From a virus, in IMG/VR virus record IMGVR_UViG_3300045107_000301, positions 1-45,141 of that record: a stretch of DNA of 45,141 bases. One strand, written 5' to 3'. The position numbers and the translations under genes are program-made. Below the pieces are notes generated by a model, which searched no databases, was not told the origin of the DNA, and saw only the letters and a program-made list of their open reading frames with translations. This document shows, piece after piece, positions 36,395 through 43,730 of this stretch (position 1 is its first letter; every line of letters begins with the position of its first letter).

Positions 36395-38538
36395 CAGTCG
36401 ATGCCCACGGAGTCGTCGTCATCGTCGGCGGGCGGCGACTCGGGGGGTTTTGTTCCGTTTTGTTCCGTTGTGTCCACTTCTGTGCATACCGCCCGGATGG
36501 GCCTGGCGGTGGCCGCCTTGCGGGCCTCGGCCAGCCAGAGTGGGTTAACCGCCAGGAAGGGGCTCGGCGGTCGGCCCATGGTCGGTTTGTCGCGCACAAC
36601 CTCTTGCAGGTAGCCATGTTCGATCAGGACATCGACGGCCGGCTTGAGGTCGTCAAGGGTCGCGAAACGGGACCGCATGCCGTAGTGCAGGTCGCGGCGG
36701 CTGATGCCCTCAAGGGCTGCCTCGGGACCTTTTGTGACTTTTGTGCATATTGTCCCGAGGTGGGACCCTAACCAAGTGAGTACGAGGCGTGCCCGGGTCG
36801 TGCGATCGTCAGCATTCATCAGGCCGAATGCGGCGAGAGCATGCGGTAGGAAGTAGTCCCGCACGACGGCGATACCCGCGCGGAGGGTATCGGCGGACAC
36901 GACAAAACCCGTCTTGCCGCTGGCGACATGGAGGATGCCGGCAACCCGGAGGGCAGCACCCACCATCTTGTTACCCCAATCCACGATGTGGCCGAGGTCG
37001 GCAAACTCGGCAAGGCGTGGCTCGACCTCGGCCTCAAAGGCCAGGAGGGAGCGGTCGGCCTCGGAAGAGAGCCGCAAGCGCCGAGGGCGGGGCCTGCCAT
37101 CACCCCCCTGGTCGGGCTGAGTCTGCCAGACGGCCCGCACTCCCTCGCGGTAAGCAGCCCGGACCGTGGGGGGGACCCCGGGCCGGCCCACCTGACGACG
37201 GCCGACCAGGGACCGCGGAACGGCGTAGAGGAAGCGGGCCAGGAACCCACGGCCGGACAGATGCCGGGAGCCACCCAGGGAGGCGATGACCGAGGGCTGG
37301 ACGGTCAGGGCCAGGGACAGGGCTGGGCTATCCATCTCCTCCGACGGTCGGCCAGTCCGGTCCACGGACATGAAGTCGCCAGCATGTCCCTTGAGGTAGA
37401 CCTCGACGTTCGCCTTGTTCCCCTCCGAGTAGCGGCCCAGAGCAATCTCGAAGCAGGCCCCCTCGGCCGACGCCACAAACATCCGCTCCCCGTGGGCGGC
37501 CAGCAAGCCACTGAGCTTCTCGGGTGTCACGTCGTCGGCGAGGAACCGCGGCTCGTTGAGCACGGGCGTCTCGGCCAACTCCCGGGCCAGGCGGCGTGCC
37601 TCGGCCTCGTGCATCGGCCGCTCGGCCGACTCGCGGGCTGCCTGGGCCTCGGCCGCGGCCAATCGCTTCTCCAGCACCCGGCGAGCGCTGGCCGCCTCGG
37701 CGACCGTTGCTCGCAGACGCTCTCGCTCCTCGCGTTCGTACTCCTTGACCGGCTCCAGTGCCGCCCCGAAGACGGCCGACTTGCGGTTGCCGGGAGGCAA
37801 GGCAATGACGGTGTACAGGTTCAGTGGCTCGGACCAATCGCCCCGAGCGACGATCCGGTACTTGCGCGCCAGGCCCGCCCCGCAGACGCCCAGGGCAAGC
37901 ACCCCGGCCAGGTCCACCGGCGTCTGGGTGCTGTCCGCCACCGCCTCCACGAAGTCACGCGCCCACTCAGGCAGGAGGTGGGATGGGAATGGGGGGATGA
38001 CCACCTCCCCCAAGGGCACGGGAGGCTCCCACTCACTGACAAAATGGACAAAAGGAACAGAAGTCGGGTTTTCGTCGGTTTTCCCGGGGGAAACCGCCTT
38101 TTCCCGGTTCGCGACAAAACCCCCCTCCCGCTGAACAAAAGGAACAGAAGTCGGCCGCCGACCCCGCTTGCTCCCAACGACCCCCTTGCCCTTACGCCGC
38201 CCCTCCTCCAGCTTCCGCCGCAGGTCCTTCTCGCCCCAGGGGGGCTGGCAGAGTTGGTTCCACTCGCAGAGGAGCGGCCACGCTTCCTCGTCGGCGAGGC
38301 CGAAGTCCCGCGTGAGGACGGCGGCCGCCTCGAAGGTGGCATCACTGCCGTGCTGGCCCTCGACGGCCGGCGGCATCTTGGCCAGGTAGCGGCGAGCCCG
38401 CTCCAGGAGGCCCGGCCAGGCCGGGCCACCGTCGTGGTCAGCGGTGGCGGTCGGTGCGGGGGCGGGTCGGGATGGCTCCTCGGCAGGCACGCTGGCGAGC
38501 CGGGCGACCTCGTCGGCGGATAGGCGCTTGCGGCTCAC
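36394..38538 (-). CDS. DUF3987 replication protein (helicase-like ATPase)
   Basis: 714 aa. Residues 40-118 resemble a primase C-terminal domain (ATFEAAAVLTRDFGLADEEA, LLCEWNQLCQPPWGEKDLRR). A linker with a repeated TSVPFV element follows. The DUF3987 ATPase begins near residue 175, with a Walker A-type LPPGNRKSAVFG at about 247-258, a long coiled coil (residues 270-330) and EMDSPALSLALTVQPSVIA then GFLARFLYAVP. A winged-helix-like end (EGISRRDLHYGMRSRFATLD) and an acidic tail close it. Overlap with the primase gene (38535-38538) indicates joint replication function. Confidence 0.85.
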   Translation of the reverse strand: MSRKRLSADEVARLASVPAEEPSRPAPAPTATADHDGGPAWPGLLERARRYLAKMPPAVEGQHGSDATFEAAAVLTRDFGLADEEAWPLLCEWNQLCQPPWGEKDLRRKLEEGRRKGKGVVGSKRGRRPTSVPFVQREGGFVANREKAVSPGKTDENPTSVPFVHFVSEWEPPVPLGEVVIPPFPSHLLPEWARDFVEAVADSTQTPVDLAGVLALGVCGAGLARKYRIVARGDWSEPLNLYTVIALPPGNRKSAVFGAALEPVKEYEREERERLRATVAEAASARRVLEKRLAAAEAQAARESAERPMHEAEARRLARELAETPVLNEPRFLADDVTPEKLSGLLAAHGERMFVASAEGACFEIALGRYSEGNKANVEVYLKGHAGDFMSVDRTGRPSEEMDSPALSLALTVQPSVIASLGGSRHLSGRGFLARFLYAVPRSLVGRRQVGRPGVPPTVRAAYREGVRAVWQTQPDQGGDGRPRPRRLRLSSEADRSLLAFEAEVEPRLAEFADLGHIVDWGNKMVGAALRVAGILHVASGKTGFVVSADTLRAGIAVVRDYFLPHALAAFGLMNADDRTTRARLVLTWLGSHLGTICTKVTKGPEAALEGISRRDLHYGMRSRFATLDDLKPAVDVLIEHGYLQEVVRDKPTMGRPPSPFLAVNPLWLAEARKAATARPIRAVCTEVDTTEQNGTKPPESPPADDDDDSVGID
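38048..38154. repeat. 20-bp direct repeat inside the DUF3987 gene
   Basis: The 20-mer ACAAAAGGAACAGAAGTCGG occurs at 38048-38067 and 38135-38154, 87 bases apart, so in frame (29 codons). It encodes PTSVPFV in the linker at residues about 129-135 and 158-164. The A/T-richer repeat stands out against the GC-rich gene. Confidence 0.85.
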
Positions 38539-39251
38539 AGGTCGAGTCCTTTCGGGATGTGGAGGATGCGGGACACCCGGTGCGGGCGGTCGGGCACATC
38601 GTCGCCCTTGCGTGCCCAGGTGCCGTACAGCTTGGTCACCCGGGCCGGGTTGAAGACGCTGCGGTCCACCTTGACCGTCGGGGTGTCGTAGCGGTCCGCC
38701 AGGGCGTTGAGCACGCGGCGGGCGAGCCCGGAGTCCTCGGCCGGCCAGTCGGCGGGCAGGAGGAGGTGGTAGCCATTGCCCGAGTCCGCCACGACCGGTT
38801 CGGGCCAGCCCCGCCGGACGAGGTCGGCAAAGGCGGACCGGGCGGCCAGGCGGGCGGCCTCCTTCTCGTCGTCGGAGGACCCGATCCCCTCGACGCGCAC
38901 CGGGTCGAAGTCCACGAGGAGCCAGCGCCGCCGCAGGATGTGGGCGTCCGACGTGGACTCCTTCTCCTCGACCTCGGCCACGCGGTTGTACCGCCGGGCC
39001 AGGAGTTCCGGCCGCACCGGGTTGAGCGTGACGTAGACGGCCCGGGCACGCCGGGAGAGTTCAAGGGCGGACGCGGCCAGGTCGCCCAGGTGGGCAGCGT
39101 CGAAGTACCCCGAGTAGGTGCGGGGGCGGCCGTAGCGCTCCTGCACCTTGACGGCCCGCAACTCCAGGCAGCCACCGGGGTAGGAGAACAGCCGCATCCA
39201 GTCGGCCACTTCCTCCACCGAGGGGGCCGGCAGTTGCAGGGAGGCAATCAC
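38535..39251 (-). CDS. archaeo-eukaryotic-type primase
   Basis: 238 aa. Typical primase-polymerase elements: RRRWLLVDFDPVRVEGIGSS (catalytic Asp-x-Asp), DSGNGYHLLLPADWP, and VKVDRSVFNPARVTKLYGTW with a following basic ARKGDDVPDRPHR loop. The first 100 residues are strand-helix (GCLELRAVKVQERY, AVYVTLNPVRPELLARRYN). Its stop overlaps the DUF3987 start (ATGA), so primase and helicase are translated together. Together they form a self-contained replication pair. Confidence 0.87.
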   Translation of the reverse strand: MIASLQLPAPSVEEVADWMRLFSYPGGCLELRAVKVQERYGRPRTYSGYFDAAHLGDLAASALELSRRARAVYVTLNPVRPELLARRYNRVAEVEEKESTSDAHILRRRWLLVDFDPVRVEGIGSSDDEKEAARLAARSAFADLVRRGWPEPVVADSGNGYHLLLPADWPAEDSGLARRVLNALADRYDTPTVKVDRSVFNPARVTKLYGTWARKGDDVPDRPHRVSRILHIPKGLDL

Positions 39252-40018
39252 GACGTCACCCCCTTCCGGGCCGCGGCCAGGGCGTTCGCGGTCTGCTTGT
39301 GCGCCCAGATGAGTTGCACCCCGTTGAGCCGGTTGAGTTCAGCGGGCACCGGCTTGATCCGGTAGTGCTTGGCGGCCGCCGCCAGGAGGCCGTCGGTCAC
39401 GTCCGCGAGCGTCACGCCCCGCAGGCGAGCCAGTTCCGTGAGGTCCTGGACCAGCACGGCCTCACTCGCCCCATCGGGCTCGTGGGCATCGCCCTTCGGC
39501 TCCTCGGCGGGCGTCTCGGCCGCGGGCGGTGCCGATGGGGCCGACTTGCGGCGGGGACGCGCCCAGGCGGGCAGGGCGGGCGGGTTGGGGATGGACCGCG
39601 ACTTCGGGTCGTAGGCGACCCAACCGCCGCCGAGGCGGTAGAGGTAGCGGCCCACGCCGAACTTCACGGCCGCACGCTTGAGCGCGTCGGAGAATGCCGC
39701 CTTGGTGCGGTCGCCCTCGTCGGGCTGCTCGCTGGGCGAGCCCACGTCTTCCTTCCACACCCACTCCGGCTCGCCGGGTAGGCGGACGGAGAGGCGGCAC
39801 TTGACGGACCCACCCTCGCCGATCGCGTACTCGTCGCGCCAGCCGAGTACGCCAAACACCTCGTCGAGCCGGTCCATGACCAGCCGGGCGTCGATGTAGG
39901 CAATGGCCAGGGCGCGTTCCCCCTTGACCGCCTGCGGCTTCCACTTGATTTCGCCGGGCTCGAAGGGCTCGGCGAGTCGCTCGGCAATCTCAGCGTTGAG
40001 GTCGGAAGAACTGCTCAT
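39248..40018 (-). CDS. Rad52-type single-strand annealing protein
   Basis: 256 aa. Residues 15-150 follow Rad52/22-type annealing proteins: IKWKPQAVKGERALAIAYID, ARLVMDRLDEVFGVLGWRDE, KAAFSDALKRAAVKFGVGRY and LYRLGGGWVAYDP. The C-terminal half is a Pro/Ala-rich linker (APPAAETPAEEPKGDAHEPD) and a helical end. It overlaps the primase gene (39248-39251), in a replication-recombination cluster. Its start overlaps the small gene at 39990. Confidence 0.88.
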   Translation of the reverse strand: MSSSSDLNAEIAERLAEPFEPGEIKWKPQAVKGERALAIAYIDARLVMDRLDEVFGVLGWRDEYAIGEGGSVKCRLSVRLPGEPEWVWKEDVGSPSEQPDEGDRTKAAFSDALKRAAVKFGVGRYLYRLGGGWVAYDPKSRSIPNPPALPAWARPRRKSAPSAPPAAETPAEEPKGDAHEPDGASEAVLVQDLTELARLRGVTLADVTDGLLAAAAKHYRIKPVPAELNRLNGVQLIWAHKQTANALAAARKGVTS

Positions 40019-40139
40019 GGGTCGCCTGTCGGGCCTGGGAGTACGGGTAGCCGAGGTCGGTTGTCCACTGCGGCGGGCGCTTGCCCTGCTTGCCCCGCCG
40101 CCTGCGACGGCGGGGCCGGGGTGTCGAGGGCGGTGTCAC
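39990..40139 (-). CDS. 49-residue basic protein
   Basis: The GTG at 40139 lies in a GTGA overlap with the previous stop (40136-40138), GGAGCGG upstream. Sequence: MTPPSTPRPRRRRRRGKQGK then RPPQWTTDLGYPYSQARQAT and FFRPQR. The basic tract could bind nucleic acid. It overlaps the Rad52 start by 29 bases. Short and without homologue known to me, so moderate confidence. Confidence 0.55.
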   Translation of the reverse strand: MTPPSTPRPRRRRRRGKQGKRPPQWTTDLGYPYSQARQATHEQFFRPQR

Positions 40140-40558
40140 GTCGCCGCTCCGGGCAGGTGGCAGCGGGGCGAGGCGGCCAGGCAGCGGCGCACCTCGGCCA
40201 GCAGGAGCCGCCGCATCTCGTCGCGGGGCGTGTCGTCGTACCACGCCCAGAACAGGTGCCAGGCGTCGGTGCCCAGTGTGCGGAACGCCTGGCGGTTGAC
40301 GGCCTCCCGGGCATCGTGGAGGGGGCCGACGGTGTCGTGGCCGTCGCCGAGCCAGAGGGCGATGCCCAGGCAGTCGGCGGCCTCGACGGGCCGGTCGCGG
40401 TAGCACTCCATCGCCGGCGGGGCGGACGCCTGCGACTGGATCAGACGCGGGTCGTCGGAGTCGAGGGCCTCGGCCAGGGCAGCCAGACCGGCGGCGGACA
40501 GGGCCGGGGCCAGTCCGGTCCGCCAGACGCGCGCCCACTCGGGCAGGGGATCGCTCAC
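40136..40558 (-). CDS. unknown helical protein
   Basis: 140 aa; an ATG start with GAGGAGACTTCC upstream. Helix-rich: TGLAPALSAAGLAALAEALD, DRPVEAADCLGIALWLGDGH and TPRDEMRRLLLAEVRRCLAA, with a Trp-rich middle (DAWHLFWAWYDD). No signal peptide or metal cluster. Middle of the early operon, between Rad52 and a Cys-tailed protein. No family recognised. Confidence 0.7.
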   Translation of the reverse strand: MSDPLPEWARVWRTGLAPALSAAGLAALAEALDSDDPRLIQSQASAPPAMECYRDRPVEAADCLGIALWLGDGHDTVGPLHDAREAVNRQAFRTLGTDAWHLFWAWYDDTPRDEMRRLLLAEVRRCLAASPRCHLPGAAT

Positions 40559-40568
40559 GGAAGTCTCC

Positions 40569-40982
40569 TCAGCAGGAGCAAAAGGTCACGCACTCGGTGC
40601 TGACGATGAAGTTGTTTGGCTTGACCTGGTCGAGGCGAACGATGCCCGCCAGTACCTCAACGCTCCAGCGATTGCCGTGAGGCAACTCCGGCAGGCCGAG
40701 GAGGAACTCGCGAGCCTCATCGGCGAGCGACCCGATTCCGACCTTGAGCAGGTTGGCATCATCGCGGTCCATCCACGCTCCGACCGCGTCGTCCGTTTCG
40801 TGGAGCAGCACCAGGCCGTAGGTCCACTCCGGCGGCTCGCCGTGGATGTCGCGATGGTCGCGGAGAGCACATATGAGGTCGTCGATCAACCGCCACCGGG
40901 TGTTCTTGTCCACGACGATCCGAACCGGGTCCGTCAGGCCGCAGGCGATAGCGTCGGGCGCAAAGCGGGGGAACTCGTTCAC
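40569..40982 (-). CDS. unknown protein with Cys-rich C-terminus
   Basis: 137 aa. The first 60 residues contain helices (DLICALRDHRDIHGEPPEW, TRWRLIDD), followed by strands (TYGLVLLHETDDAVGAWM, NRWSVEVLAGIVRL) and a C-terminal C-V-T-F-C-S-C. Such a tail could take part in a disulphide or metal site. Its start overlaps the preceding stop (40979-40982). Function not recognised. Confidence 0.68.
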   Translation of the reverse strand: MNEFPRFAPDAIACGLTDPVRIVVDKNTRWRLIDDLICALRDHRDIHGEPPEWTYGLVLLHETDDAVGAWMDRDDANLLKVGIGSLADEAREFLLGLPELPHGNRWSVEVLAGIVRLDQVKPNNFIVSTECVTFCSC

Positions 40983-41212
40983 AACTCACCCCCTTCGCTC
41001 TCCACGGGCGGACCGGCCTCGGGCTCCTCGGCCGGCTCGTGCTCCCAGGCGGCCTGGCTGGCGTCCCAGCCACGGTCGTACAGCAGGTGGCCGAGGTGGT
41101 GCAGGCCCACCACCTGGCAGGCGATGCCAGCCCGGACCGCCTCGTCGGCCGTCAGGTCCAGTTCGGCCCGGACGCGCCCCTCGGGCGTGGCCTCGATCCG
41201 CAATCGACTCAC
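40979..41212 (-). CDS. small protein of unknown function
   Basis: 77 aa from the GTG at 41212 with CTGGAGGAG upstream. Strand and helix: RLRIEATPEGRVRAELDLTA then DEAVRAGIACQVVGLHHLGH LLYDRGWD. The C-terminus is Glu/Pro rich. Longer in-frame starts lie in the gene-free stretch upstream and lack ribosome-binding sites. Unknown. Confidence 0.62.
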   Translation of the reverse strand: MSRLRIEATPEGRVRAELDLTADEAVRAGIACQVVGLHHLGHLLYDRGWDASQAAWEHEPAEEPEAGPPVESEGGEL

Positions 41213-41408
41213 GGGTACTCCTCCAGGCGCGGCAGTCCCCTGTCCGGGTACACCACCACGGTGCCCGGTCACGCGACTGGCCGTCCAGATGACTCGGATC
41301 AATGCGGCCGGGCGACGACGACTCGCCTCGGTGATCCCTCCCCAGCGGCGGTCTGGACACTCGCCAGCCGCCAGAGGTCACCGCCCACGTCTCGGGTCGG
41401 CCGCGAGG
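41213..41408. other. 196-base gap in the early operon, no gene supported
   Basis: Short frames exist here but none has a good ribosome-binding site or plausible protein pattern. No strong hairpin or promoter seen. Confidence 0.4.
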
Positions 41409-41633
41409 TCACTTCTTGCCCTGCCCCGCGAGCAGGGCATCCACCGTCGCCTGCAGCTTGCGGCGTATCACGTTCCACTCGTGGCGCAAGTGCCACTCGC
41501 CCGTCGAGTCCAGCACGTCCCGCACGTCGAGAGCGTGCGCGACCATGCGGGCCAGGGCCAGGCAGTCGGGCGAGGGGGTCCGATCGGTCAGGACGGTCGT
41601 CTCGCCCAGGGCGGCGGTCGTCAGTCGCTCCAT
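41409..41633 (-). CDS. small helical protein of unknown function
   Basis: 74 aa, almost all helix: PDCLALARMVAHALDVRDVL, then EWHLRHEWNVIRRKLQATVD. It overlaps the upstream gene by 13 bases, so they are coupled. No cysteine or membrane segment. Unknown. Confidence 0.65.
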   Translation of the reverse strand: MERLTTAALGETTVLTDRTPSPDCLALARMVAHALDVRDVLDSTGEWHLRHEWNVIRRKLQATVDALLAGQGKK

Positions 41634-41899
41634 GTCACCCCTGCCTTTCGCAGTGCGTCCTCAGCGGCCAGGCGGGCCTGCACCTCGCCGGCGTCCGGCT
41701 TGCGTCCAGCCCGTTTGCGTGCGGCGATCCAGCGCAGGACCACGCGCAGAGCCTCGACCATCTCGGGACCGGCCGCCATCGTCCGGGCGGCCGGTCCGCC
41801 AAGGGCGACGGCCGCCACCTCCTCGCCCGTGGTTGCATCGTGGATGCCCCACTCGGGATCGAGCGAGGGATCGTGTCGGGCCTCCCAGGTCTGACTCAC
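41621..41899 (-). CDS. small protein of unknown function
   Basis: 92 aa. The N-terminus is strand and turn (HDPSLDPEWGIHDATTGEEV) and the rest helical (GPEMVEALRVVLRWIAARKR AGRKPDA, VQARLAAEDALRKAGV). Its ATG overlaps the CsrA-like stop (41896-41899). Type EEVAAVALGGPAARTMAAGP followed by a helix occurs in other phages as a small unknown protein. Function not recognised. Confidence 0.68.
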   Translation of the reverse strand: MSQTWEARHDPSLDPEWGIHDATTGEEVAAVALGGPAARTMAAGPEMVEALRVVLRWIAARKRAGRKPDAGEVQARLAAEDALRKAGVTWSD

Positions 41900-42159
41900 G
41901 CGACCTCCTCCGTGGTGGCGACGGGTCGGCCCGACTCCAACGGGCTACCGGGCTGGGCCGCGACGTCCTGTCGGGCCTGCCGGGCGACCTCAGCCGCCTT
42001 CCGCTCCGCGACTTCCTCGCGGTCGATCACGACACAGCGGGGCGCGTCGAACCCCAACTGCACACGCCCCCGATCCACCCCCGTGACCATCACGGCCACG
42101 GTGTAGGTGCCGCAGTCGAGCAGCACCCGCTCACCTTCCGCCACTCCGAGAATCAGCAT
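41896..42159 (-). CDS. csrA: CsrA-like RNA-binding regulator, divergent
   Basis: 87 aa from the ATG at 42159 (GGGAGGCG upstream). The first 60 residues follow CsrA: MLILGVAEGERVLLD, TVAVMVTGVDRGRVQLGFDA and PRCVVIDREEVAERKAAE, with the L4 core residue and an Arg in D-R-E-E in the place of R44. The usual R6/R7 (T-R-x) are G-V-A here, so the first half of the RNA-binding surface is changed. A 25-residue tail (RQARQDVAAQPGSPLESGRP) is unlike CsrA. In bacteria CsrA binds GGA motifs at ribosome-binding sites. Cytosolic; early operon. Confidence 0.8.
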   Translation of the reverse strand: MLILGVAEGERVLLDCGTYTVAVMVTGVDRGRVQLGFDAPRCVVIDREEVAERKAAEVARQARQDVAAQPGSPLESGRPVATTEEVA

Positions 42160-42173
42160 GTCGCCTCCCTGCC

Positions 42174-42419
42174 TCAGAAGGGCAGTTTGCCCCCGATCAC
42201 CCACTCGACATCCTGTACCGCCCGGACGTGCGCCTCGACGTGGTCCCGGGCCAGTGCCAGCCGGACATCCCAGATGCAGTCCCAGGCGTGGACCGGCACG
42301 ACGTGTCCGGCCAGCCGCACCGCCTGCGCCCACGCCTCACAGGCCGGGCCGATACCGCCCTCGGCCGCCGCGACGAGCAGCAGCGTCACGGCACGCTTGT
42401 GCGTCTCGTCCTCGTCCAC
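42174..42419 (-). CDS. small helical protein of unknown function
   Basis: 81 aa from the GTG at 42419, GAGGGCGAGC upstream; an earlier GTG at 42443 in frame is less well placed. It is helical with a Trp pattern (HKRAVTLLLVAAAEGGIG, EAWAQAVRLAGHVVPVHAWD, CIWDVRLALARDHVEAHVRA). It precedes the CsrA-like gene by 14 bases. Function not recognised. Confidence 0.62.
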   Translation of the reverse strand: MDEDETHKRAVTLLLVAAAEGGIGPACEAWAQAVRLAGHVVPVHAWDCIWDVRLALARDHVEAHVRAVQDVEWVIGGKLPF

Positions 42420-42460
42420 CGCTCGCCCTCGTGATGATGGCACTCTACAGCCGAAGTCGC

Positions 42461-42751
42461 TTACTCGTCAACATCTTGCGCCGACTCGCTCGCGGGCCTT
42501 GGCGAGCCTTTACGCGGCTTGGCGGGGCCTGGCGAGTCCTGGCGTGCGTTCGAAATGTTGGGCGGAACTCGTGGCCGCAGGAGCATCCACGACTCGACCT
42601 CGTGCTCCAGCCAGCGCTCACAGCGCTTGCCGGGCAGTCCGCAGGCGGCCGGGAAGGTTGGGTCGGTGCGAAGGATCTCGGCCAGCTTGGTCAGACCCAC
42701 CCCCAGCTTGCGGGCCACCTGGGCGCGGGTCAGGTATCGCAGCCGTCCCAT
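42461..42751 (-). CDS. AlpA-like helix-turn-helix regulator
   Basis: 96 aa. Residues 4-58 match AlpA/excisionase-type proteins: LRYLTRAQVARKLGVGLTKL, FPAACGLPGKRCERWLEHEV and ESWM. The C-terminal 35 residues are Pro/Ser-rich and flexible. In phages such proteins often act as directionality factors or early regulators. Far from integrase here; a regulator of the early operon is more likely. Confidence 0.78.
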   Translation of the reverse strand: MGRLRYLTRAQVARKLGVGLTKLAEILRTDPTFPAACGLPGKRCERWLEHEVESWMLLRPRVPPNISNARQDSPGPAKPRKGSPRPASESAQDVDE

Positions 42752-42778
42752 GGCCCGCTCCCACTACTCCGTCCCAGA

Positions 42779-43000
42779 TCAGCGATCCAGCGTATCCCCG
42801 GCCGCGAGTCGCTCGACCAGCAGGCGAGCGGCTCGCGCCGGATGCCGCATCCGGCGACTGCCGAGCCGGTCCGCGGCCCGAGCAAGGTAGTGGATGCTCA
42901 CCGTGGGCAGCAGGTCCATCAGGTCGAGCAGGCCCCGGGAGTCCCGGGCGTGCCACCGCAGCAGGGCGGCGGCTGCCGCGTCGAGGTCCGCGTCACTCAT
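42779..43000 (-). CDS. small helical protein of unknown function
   Basis: 73 aa; the ATG at 43000 is preceded by GGAGGGCTCC. Strongly helical (DLDAAAAALLRWHARDSRGL, IHYLARAADRLGSRRMRH, ARLLVERLAAGD). Its start overlaps the upstream stop (42997-43000). No family recognised. Confidence 0.65.
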   Translation of the reverse strand: MSDADLDAAAAALLRWHARDSRGLLDLMDLLPTVSIHYLARAADRLGSRRMRHPARAARLLVERLAAGDTLDR

Positions 43001-43221
43001 TGGAGGAGCCCTCCCAGGCGCTCGCACCGGCTCGTCGCAAGCGTCAGTGCCAGGCCGACCCCCGCCACCGCCTCGGCGTGCTTGGCGAGTTGGTCGAGGC
43101 GGGAGTCGCGCCTGCGACTCTCAACGAGCCGCCCGCGGTACAACACGTCCACCCAGAGGCGACCCCGGGACTCCCGCGACTCCACCACCCACGGCCCGCG
43201 CCGGTAACTGGCGACTCGCAT
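42997..43221 (-). CDS. small basic protein of unknown function
   Basis: 74 aa from the ATG at 43221. Strands at the start (RVASYRRGPWVVESRESRGR, LWVDVLYRGRLVESRRRDS) and a helical end (LDQLAKHAEAVAGVGLALTL). Coupled to the next gene by ATGA. It immediately follows the SWIM gene. Function unknown. Confidence 0.65.
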   Translation of the reverse strand: MRVASYRRGPWVVESRESRGRLWVDVLYRGRLVESRRRDSRLDQLAKHAEAVAGVGLALTLATSRCERLGGLLQ

Positions 43222-43222
43222 G

Positions 43223-43534
43223 TCACACCTTGCCCTTGGCGATGAGGGCGAGGATCGCATCGCGGTGCTTGCAGGGCAGGTTGTGCTGCCCTGCCTTGCA
43301 GGTGCAGTGGTTGAGCCGCTCGCCGACCGTGCAGCGGTACTCGGTGTTGCTGCACAGGCGGGACAGGGAGAAGGCCCGGTGGCCTTCCACGCCCGTCGGC
43401 ACCTCGGCGATCCAGTACAGCCCGACCTCGCCGCCGACGGTAATGCTCACCAGGCCATCGCCGTTCGCTTCACTGCCCAGCGGGCGGACGAGCCGCACGG
43501 CGCGTGTCTGGGGATTCTTCGTTTTGGTGGCCAC
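43223..43534 (-). CDS. SWIM-type zinc-finger protein, first early gene
   Basis: 103 aa from the GTG at 43534. This start is chosen because the promoter -10 at 43587-43582 puts the transcript start near 43575, downstream of other in-frame codons. Core with strands (VRLVRPLGSEANGDGLVSIT, VGLYWIAEVPTG) then the SWIM pattern C-T-C-K-...-C-K-H in NHCTCKAGQHNLPCKHRDAI. SWIM domains bind zinc, and many bind DNA or protein. As the first gene of a 23-gene early operon it is a likely regulator. Confidence 0.75.
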   Translation of the reverse strand: MATKTKNPQTRAVRLVRPLGSEANGDGLVSITVGGEVGLYWIAEVPTGVEGHRAFSLSRLCSNTEYRCTVGERLNHCTCKAGQHNLPCKHRDAILALIAKGKV

Positions 43535-43571
43535 GTCAGGAATCCGTGTGGTTTTGTCACTGAGTTGCGTC

Positions 43572-43609
43572 CGACACGGGTATACTAGCAGTGTGTCGCA
43601 CATTGTCAA
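43572..43609 (-). promoter_or_regulatory. early promoter with operator-like inverted repeat
   Basis: Minus strand: TTGACA (43609-43604), a 16-base spacer and TAGTAT (43587-43582). CGACAC (43572-43577) and GTGTCG (43593-43598) form an inverted repeat centred on the -10 element. It drives the 13-kb minus-strand early operon. Confidence 0.72.
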
Positions 43610-43666
43610 CACCGTTACCTTTGCGAACACCAAAATAGCCGCAGTGCTCCGACGAACCTACCTAGG

Positions 43667-43708
43667 TTGATTCTGTATCGGTGTGACACGACAATTGCGG
43701 TGTTGTCG
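43667..43708 (+). promoter_or_regulatory. promoter of the ribbon-helix-helix gene with CGACAA operator
   Basis: TTGATT (43667-43672), a 17-base spacer and GACAAT (43690-43695) form a plausible plus-strand promoter. CGACAA (43689-43694) and TTGTCG (43703-43708) form a perfect 6-bp inverted repeat over the -10 and start region. The half-site CGACA matches the repeat in the opposing early promoter. Confidence 0.6.
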
Positions 43709-43730
43709 AGAAGCGAACAGGGGTGGTACG

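Noticed and set aside
36928-38523. Plus-strand open frame of 531 codons opposite the DUF3987 gene
   Set aside because: Antisense shadow; no start signal and no family pattern.
41213-41408. A small gene in the early-operon gap
   Set aside because: Frames are open but Arg/Gly/Trp-rich without a ribosome-binding site or plausible fold.
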